DNA of 10,235 nucleotides, taken from assembly GCA_964440985.1 (NCBI GenBank), contig CAYTWE010000060.1, positions 1 through 10,235 on the forward strand, in the 5' to 3' direction. The stretch is from UBA1731 sp964440985 (GTDB lineage Bacteria; Verrucomicrobiota; Kiritimatiellia; RFP12; UBA1067). The position numbers and the translations under genes were made by a program. Below are positions 7,396 to 10,235 of this stretch, in pieces. How positions within the stretch are numbered: the first letter of the stretch is position 1; each line of letters starts with the position of its first letter. The notes under the pieces were generated by a model that worked only from the letters and a program-made list of their open reading frames with translations, had not been told where the DNA came from and did no database searches.

Positions 7396-8057
7396 CAGGA
7401 TACCTTCAGCATCCGCAGGACGGCCTCTGCCGCCTTCTTGTCGAGCGTATCCACGACATCATCGGCACCGCCGAAATCCTGCCATGCGACACGGTCGTTC
7501 ACCACGCCGAGCGCACTCATTCCGGCCACGAGAGCGGCCTTCACGCCAAAACCCGAACCGGATATGGCGGCCGTAAGCATCTCATGGAGACCGTTCATGC
7601 GGCAGGCGCGCTTCCACACGTCCCACTTGCAGCTTCCGTATGTGGGCGACGTCTCTGCGTACACCACAACCCTCTCGTCGTCGATTGCGGCGGCAAGCGC
7701 CGGAGCGTCTCCGCGTGTCGCAACCACAACCTTGATGCCCTTGTCAAGAAGCGTCTTGACGAAGTTCCTGAACGCCGGAGTGACCGCCGCCGGAGCCATT
7801 TCGGCCACTTTTGCGTTGAAAGCCGCGCTCAGTTCGCGGGATAGAGAAGCCGCATCTCCGTTGCAGCCGATCTTCTCGAACAGTTCGATAAGCCCGCCAT
7901 GATAGTTGCCGCCGGCAAGATGCACGGCCTCAAGATGCGCATCAAGCTCAACGCCAACACCCTTCAACAGCGATTTCGCCGTATCGAAGAGGATGTCCGC
8001 TCCGTTCAGGGCAGTGAAGTCAAACTCGATTATTGCACCTTTGCATATTTTCGCCAT
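7395..8057 (-). CDS. Degenerate HAD-fold protein, probably not a phosphatase
   Basis: A 220-residue protein whose overall pattern resembles beta-phosphoglucomutase/Gph-like HAD enzymes but with eroded catalytic motifs. Motif I reads EFDFTALNG (11-19) where DxDGT is expected: D13 remains but the acid/base Asp is Thr (T15). Motif II is plausible at VVATRGD (T114). A lysine at 144 may be motif III. Motif IV reads SGSGFGVKAALVAGMSALGV (166-185), clearly related to GDSxxGxxAAxxAGM, yet the metal-binding Asp is Gly (G167). Helices between residues 24 and 105 would be the cap. The ATG at 8057 has a strong AAGGAG site 8 nt upstream. It follows pfp by 21 nt and overlaps mazG, so it is well embedded in the operon and its frame is intact. 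It may be a binding or regulatory pseudo-enzyme. The HAD relationship is inferred from motifs alone. Confidence 0.8.
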   Translation of the reverse strand: MAKICKGAIIEFDFTALNGADILFDTAKSLLKGVGVELDAHLEAVHLAGGNYHGGLIELFEKIGCNGDAASLSRELSAAFNAKVAEMAPAAVTPAFRNFVKTLLDKGIKVVVATRGDAPALAAAIDDERVVVYAETSPTYGSCKWDVWKRACRMNGLHEMLTAAISGSGFGVKAALVAGMSALGVVNDRVAWQDFGGADDVVDTLDKKAAEAVLRMLKVS

Positions 8058-8078
8058 CTGAAGAACTCCTTGCCGATA

Positions 8079-9320
8079 TTACTTCTTCACTGTGCGCGTC
8101 TTGCGCACACGGGGCTGACCGATCTCGCGCAGCATCTTGCGGAAGCGGCTGTTGCGCACGTTGAACGGCTTGCCGCCCTTCACACGCTCGAACTCGCAGG
8201 CGCGAAGCGTGTTGGACTGGTCCTCGTCCTTGCCGATTACGCCGCCGATGCCCTGAAGTGCGCAGTCCACTGCGAGAGCGCAGCAGCGCTGGATAAGTTC
8301 AAGATCCTTCTTGCACGGAGCGGCGGAGCGGGCGAAGTAGCCGCTCTTGAAGACCTGCGTCTTCTCTGCGCCGAGCATTTCGCCAAAACGCTTCGCGAAG
8401 TACTGGCCGACGTTGACCTTGTCAAGGCGCGGATGCCCGAACGCATCGACAGGGACGACCTCGTGACGCTTCTCCATCTCCTTGATGATCTCCTTCACGC
8501 AGGCACCCTCGGAGACGAAGATGTTCACGTGGCCGAGCTTGTCCATCACCGCCTTGAGACGACGCCCCTCCGCCTCAAAGTTGATCCTCGACTCGGGGAC
8601 GTACACGGCGTTGATGTCAAGGTTCTCCTTCGACCATCCGAACGACGGCACGAGGTTGGCCTTCTTGGACTTGAACATGCGGCGGTAGTAGATGCCGGTG
8701 AAAGCCGTCAGCCAGCCGCAGTTGCGCCCCATCACCTCATGGATCACGAGGGAGCGGGGGGATGCACTATCCTCCTTGACGACGTTCCAGAAGTACCTGG
8801 CGCCCTCTTCGGCTGCGGTGTACGCGCCAAGCGACTGCTTGATGGGGTAGACGTCGTTGTCGACCGTCTTGGGCAGGCCAACGACGGTGAGAGCATATCC
8901 GTTCTTGGAAAGGTACGCCGCAAGATCCGCAGCGGTCGTGTTCGTGTCGTCGCCGCCGATGGTGTGAAGCACATCCACACCATCCTTGACGAGCTGGTCG
9001 GCCGCGACCTTGAGGGGATCCTCGCCCTCCTTGACGAGACCGCGCTTCACGCAATCCTTGACGTTCGTGAGTTTGACGCGGCTGTTCCCGATCGGGCTTC
9101 CGCCGTGCTTCGTGAGCTTGAGGGCATTCTTGCGGACTTCGTCCGTCACCTTGATGGAATTGCCCTTGAGAAGACCCATATATCCATCGAGATAGCCAAT
9201 CAGCTCGACCTCCGGGGCCTTCTTCGTATATTCGTCAATCAGAAACCCTATCGAACTCGAAAGGCAGGGGGCAAGTCCGCCTGCAGTCAAGAACGCAACC
9301 TTCTTCACTTTCTTTTCCAT
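8079..9320 (-). CDS. pfp: Pyrophosphate-dependent 6-phosphofructokinase
   Basis: A 413-residue phosphofructokinase that most likely uses pyrophosphate instead of ATP to convert fructose 6-phosphate to fructose 1,6-bisphosphate, reversibly, in glycolysis/gluconeogenesis. Two known PPi determinants are present: GGDDT at 122-126 (ATP enzymes have GGDGS) and PKTVDND at 150-156, where K151 replaces the Gly of ATP-type PGTIDND. MGRNCGW (197-203) is the substrate-binding MGR motif. The N-terminal TAGGLAPCLSSSIG (12-25) is typical of the TAGGLAPCL class of PPi-PFKs and differs from the GGDAPGMN of ATP-PFK. The C-terminus is very basic (RVRKTRTVKK). The ATG at 9320 lies 1 nt after the ribH stop, and its AGGA ribosome site is inside the last ribH codons, so translation of the two is probably coupled. 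A PPi-PFK would fit an energy-limited anaerobe. Confidence 0.95.
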   Translation of the reverse strand: MEKKVKKVAFLTAGGLAPCLSSSIGFLIDEYTKKAPEVELIGYLDGYMGLLKGNSIKVTDEVRKNALKLTKHGGSPIGNSRVKLTNVKDCVKRGLVKEGEDPLKVAADQLVKDGVDVLHTIGGDDTNTTAADLAAYLSKNGYALTVVGLPKTVDNDVYPIKQSLGAYTAAEEGARYFWNVVKEDSASPRSLVIHEVMGRNCGWLTAFTGIYYRRMFKSKKANLVPSFGWSKENLDINAVYVPESRINFEAEGRRLKAVMDKLGHVNIFVSEGACVKEIIKEMEKRHEVVPVDAFGHPRLDKVNVGQYFAKRFGEMLGAEKTQVFKSGYFARSAAPCKKDLELIQRCCALAVDCALQGIGGVIGKDEDQSNTLRACEFERVKGGKPFNVRNSRFRKMLREIGQPRVRKTRTVKK

Positions 9321-9321
9321 T

Positions 9322-9786
9322 TTATTTTAGTCCTTTCATTACATTTATTGTTTCAATCGCAGCCTGCATCGCCGAAAAGCCCTTGTTTCCCTGTTTCGTT
9401 CCGCAGCGCTCGACCGCCTGTTCAAGATTCTCCGCGCTCACGACGCCATCCGCAACCGGGACGCCCGTCTCAAGCGCGATTTCCGTGAACGCCCGCGCCG
9501 TCGTCTCGTTTATGAGCGACGCATGGGGCGTTGCCCCCTGAACGACCGCACCCAAAGCTACTATCGCATCGTACTTCTTCGAGACGGCAAGCGTCTTCGC
9601 CGCAATCGGCAGTTCATACGCACCAGGCACACGCACGAGCACAAGGTCGTTCTCGTCGCCGCCATGCCGCACAAATGCATCGGCAGCCCCCTTGATGAGC
9701 TGCTCCACAAGGAAGGAGTTGAAGCGGCTCGCCACAAGTGCGACCTTCAACCCTCCTGCGTTCAGATTCCCGCTTATCTCTTTCAT
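9322..9786 (-). CDS. ribH: 6,7-dimethyl-8-ribityllumazine synthase
   Basis: A 154-residue lumazine synthase, the usual length. It condenses the ribityl-aminouracil intermediate with dihydroxybutanone phosphate to form the direct precursor of riboflavin, normally as a 60-mer or pentamer. Seen: ASRFN (19-23) with F22 for ring stacking, VPGAYELP (53-60), ALGAVVQGATPH (77-88) with catalytic H88, and the C-terminal ERCGTKQGNKG (126-136) with R127. Unusual are ASLI after H88, where FDYV-like residues are common, and D113 where Phe is common. I chose ATG 9786 because GAGGAG lies about 8 nt upstream and the protein then aligns from its first residue. A longer frame from 9816 would absorb that ribosome site. 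It is first in the operon, with a near-consensus promoter 50-80 nt upstream. The other rib genes are not in the window. Confidence 0.95.
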   Translation of the reverse strand: MKEISGNLNAGGLKVALVASRFNSFLVEQLIKGAADAFVRHGGDENDLVLVRVPGAYELPIAAKTLAVSKKYDAIVALGAVVQGATPHASLINETTARAFTEIALETGVPVADGVVSAENLEQAVERCGTKQGNKGFSAMQAAIETINVMKGLK

Positions 9787-9826
9787 TTCTCTTTCTCCTC
9801 GCCTATCACTCTTCAAGCGAAAAAAG

Positions 9827-9843
9827 TGGTACGAATTGTACCA
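9827..9843. promoter_or_regulatory. Operator-like dyad over the ribH -10 box
   Basis: TGGTAC and GTACCA arms (6 bp, perfect) flank a 5-nt centre, GAATT on the plus strand. The dyad covers the whole -10 hexamer and the predicted start site, where a bound repressor would block RNA polymerase. A similar sequence, GGGC-GAATT-GCCC (9922-9934), lies 93 bp upstream with the same centre. No known regulator is recognised. Confidence 0.4.
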
Positions 9844-9863
9844 TATCGCGCCTATTGTGTCAA
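9835..9863 (-). promoter_or_regulatory. Sigma70-type promoter of the ribH operon
   Basis: The minus strand reads TTGACA (9863-9858), a 17-nt spacer, then TACAAT (9840-9835): a perfect -35, optimal spacing and a -10 with one mismatch. Initiation is expected near 9828, giving a leader of about 42 nt before the ribH ATG at 9786, with the ribosome site GAGGAG in between. It is correctly placed and oriented for the first gene of the operon. Confidence 0.85.
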
Positions 9864-9872
9864 AAATGGTGT

Positions 9873-9895
9873 CGCATGAAGCTGCACTTCAAGCG
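9873..9895. repeat. 23-bp operator-like dyad upstream of the ribH promoter
   Basis: Two 9-nt arms, CGCATGAAG and CTTCAAGCG, pair at 8 of 9 positions around CTGCA. The dyad centre is about 56 bp upstream of the predicted start, a usual activator position. One half-site, CTTCAAGCG, recurs exactly at 9811-9819, just downstream of the predicted start. Dyad plus extra half-site around one promoter suggests a specific DNA-binding protein; its identity is unknown. Confidence 0.45.
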
Positions 9896-9942
9896 GTTTG
9901 GCGGTATAGGGCGATCCTTTCGGGCGAATTGCCCTTACTTGA

Positions 9943-9967
9943 CTTGATTTATGATATTTAAATCAAG
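9943..9967. repeat. AT-rich perfect inverted repeat
   Basis: CTTGATTTA and TAAATCAAG form perfect 9-bp arms around a 7-nt loop. It lies just past the T-run of the upstream gene's terminator and about 80 bp before the ribH -35. It could be a second, weak 3'-end hairpin or a regulator site; AT-only loops also arise easily in AT-rich spacers. Confidence 0.4.
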
Positions 9968-9970
9968 ATA

Positions 9971-10032
9971 TAAGAAAAAGTGGAGGCGAGAGGTGGAGAA
10001 TTAAGGTCGATATGCCCGTTCTCCATCTCGCC
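9971..10032 (-). terminator. Intrinsic terminator after the PD-(D/E)XK gene
   Basis: Two nt past the TAA stop, the minus strand forms a long hairpin: GGCGAGA and TGGAGAA (10032-10019) pair with TTCTCCA and TCTCGCC (10000-9985), giving 7 + 7 bp with a 2-nt bulge and an 18-nt loop. A T-rich tail with five consecutive T follows at 9984-9971. No T-run exists on the plus-strand side, so it acts in the minus direction and separates this gene from the ribH promoter. Confidence 0.75.
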
Positions 10033-10034
10033 GC

Positions 10035-10235
10035 TTACGCCTCTTCAATCGCCTCATCGACGATCGTGCGGTGTTCCTTCGAGAACGCGAAGCCGACGAG
10101 GGTCAGCGTCTTGCCATTCCCCGCGAACCGGTCGCCGTAGCGGTTCGCCTTGATCTGCTTGATCGCCTCGGAGGCGGACTTGTCGAGCTTGAACTCGATC
10201 ACGTAGCAGTGCGCCGGCGTCTCCGCCGTCATGTC
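10035..10235 (-). CDS. PD-(D/E)XK nuclease-like (DUF1703-type) protein, C-terminal part
   Basis: Only the last 66 codons are in the window; the frame is open to the edge, so the gene begins upstream and the first Met seen is probably internal. The segment YVIEFKLDKSASEAIKQIKA holds the E-x-K core (EFK) of the PD-(D/E)XK fold, an Asp at the window edge that could be the preceding active-site acid, and the conserved Gln in KQIK. The later TLTLVGFAFSKEHR matches the final strand pattern of the DUF1703 domain found behind an AAA-ATPase-like domain in many gut anaerobes. Those proteins are abundant, often multi-copy, and of unknown function, possibly in mobile-element or defence biology. The N-terminal ATPase part must lie outside the window if present. 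It has its own terminator and is not part of the ribH operon. Confidence 0.8.
   Translation of the reverse strand, partial: DMTAETPAHCYVIEFKLDKSASEAIKQIKANRYGDRFAGNGKTLTLVGFAFSKEHRTIVDEAIEEA

Noticed and set aside
6604..9488. Plus-strand open frames of 432 and 529 codons
   Set aside because: They lie opposite mazG, the HAD-like gene, pfp and part of ribH, all of which have clear family motifs and ribosome sites; the plus-strand products have no recognisable domain.
9787..9828. FMN riboswitch ahead of ribH
   Set aside because: The leader predicted from the promoter is only about 42 nt, far too short for an FMN aptamer, and I see none of its conserved paired segments further upstream.
9939..9974. 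Plus-strand promoter-like TTGATT / TATAAG
   Set aside because: Spacing is about 19 nt, both boxes are imperfect, and it would transcribe antisense into the PD-(D/E)XK gene with no plus-strand gene to serve.

Overview
The window reads as a GC-rich bacterial chromosome in which every convincing gene lies on the minus strand. Transcription therefore runs from high to low coordinates. The gene set (type IV pilus/secretion ATPases, pyrophosphate-dependent phosphofructokinase, lumazine synthase, PurN, MazG, and a DUF1703-type PD-(D/E)XK protein) suggests a Gram-negative-type anaerobe. A PVC-like lineage such as Kiritimatiellota/Lentisphaerota is my best guess, but this is an impression from protein style and no marker gene in the window settles it.

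Layout, in transcription order. (1) 10235-10035: the C-terminal end of a PD-(D/E)XK (DUF1703-like) protein, cut by the window edge and closed by a convincing intrinsic terminator. (2) 10034-9787: a 248-bp intergenic region with the terminator, an AT-rich dyad, a 23-bp operator-like dyad and a near-consensus sigma70 promoter (TTGACA-N17-TACAAT). (3) 9786-5965: a tightly packed metabolic operon, ribH - pfp - degenerate HAD protein - mazG - purN, with gaps of 1 and 21 nt, a TGATG overlap, then 15 nt. (4) 5964-5871: a 94-bp gap ending in an extended -10 element. (5) 5870-128: a NagD-like HAD phosphatase, then three consecutive secretion-superfamily ATPases (PilB/GspE-type, PilT, second PilB/GspE-type), then a small PQ-loop (SemiSWEET-like) membrane protein. 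(6) 127-1: no supported gene, but several short dyads.

Functionally, the first operon mixes riboflavin and purine biosynthesis, glycolysis and nucleotide-pool cleaning. One possible thread is pyrophosphate: MazG releases PPi and the phosphofructokinase consumes it. The second cluster supplies motors for assembly and retraction of type IV pilus-like fibres; the platform (PilC/GspF), pilins and secretin are not in the window.

The most interesting points are the HAD-fold protein that has lost key catalytic residues, the dyad-rich promoter region of ribH, the two genes that lack Shine-Dalgarno sequences but have extended -10 elements almost touching their starts (possible leaderless transcripts), and the tandem of three divergent paralogous ATPases. 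I see no CRISPR array, mobile element, tRNA or rRNA, and nothing I can defend as a new multi-gene system.
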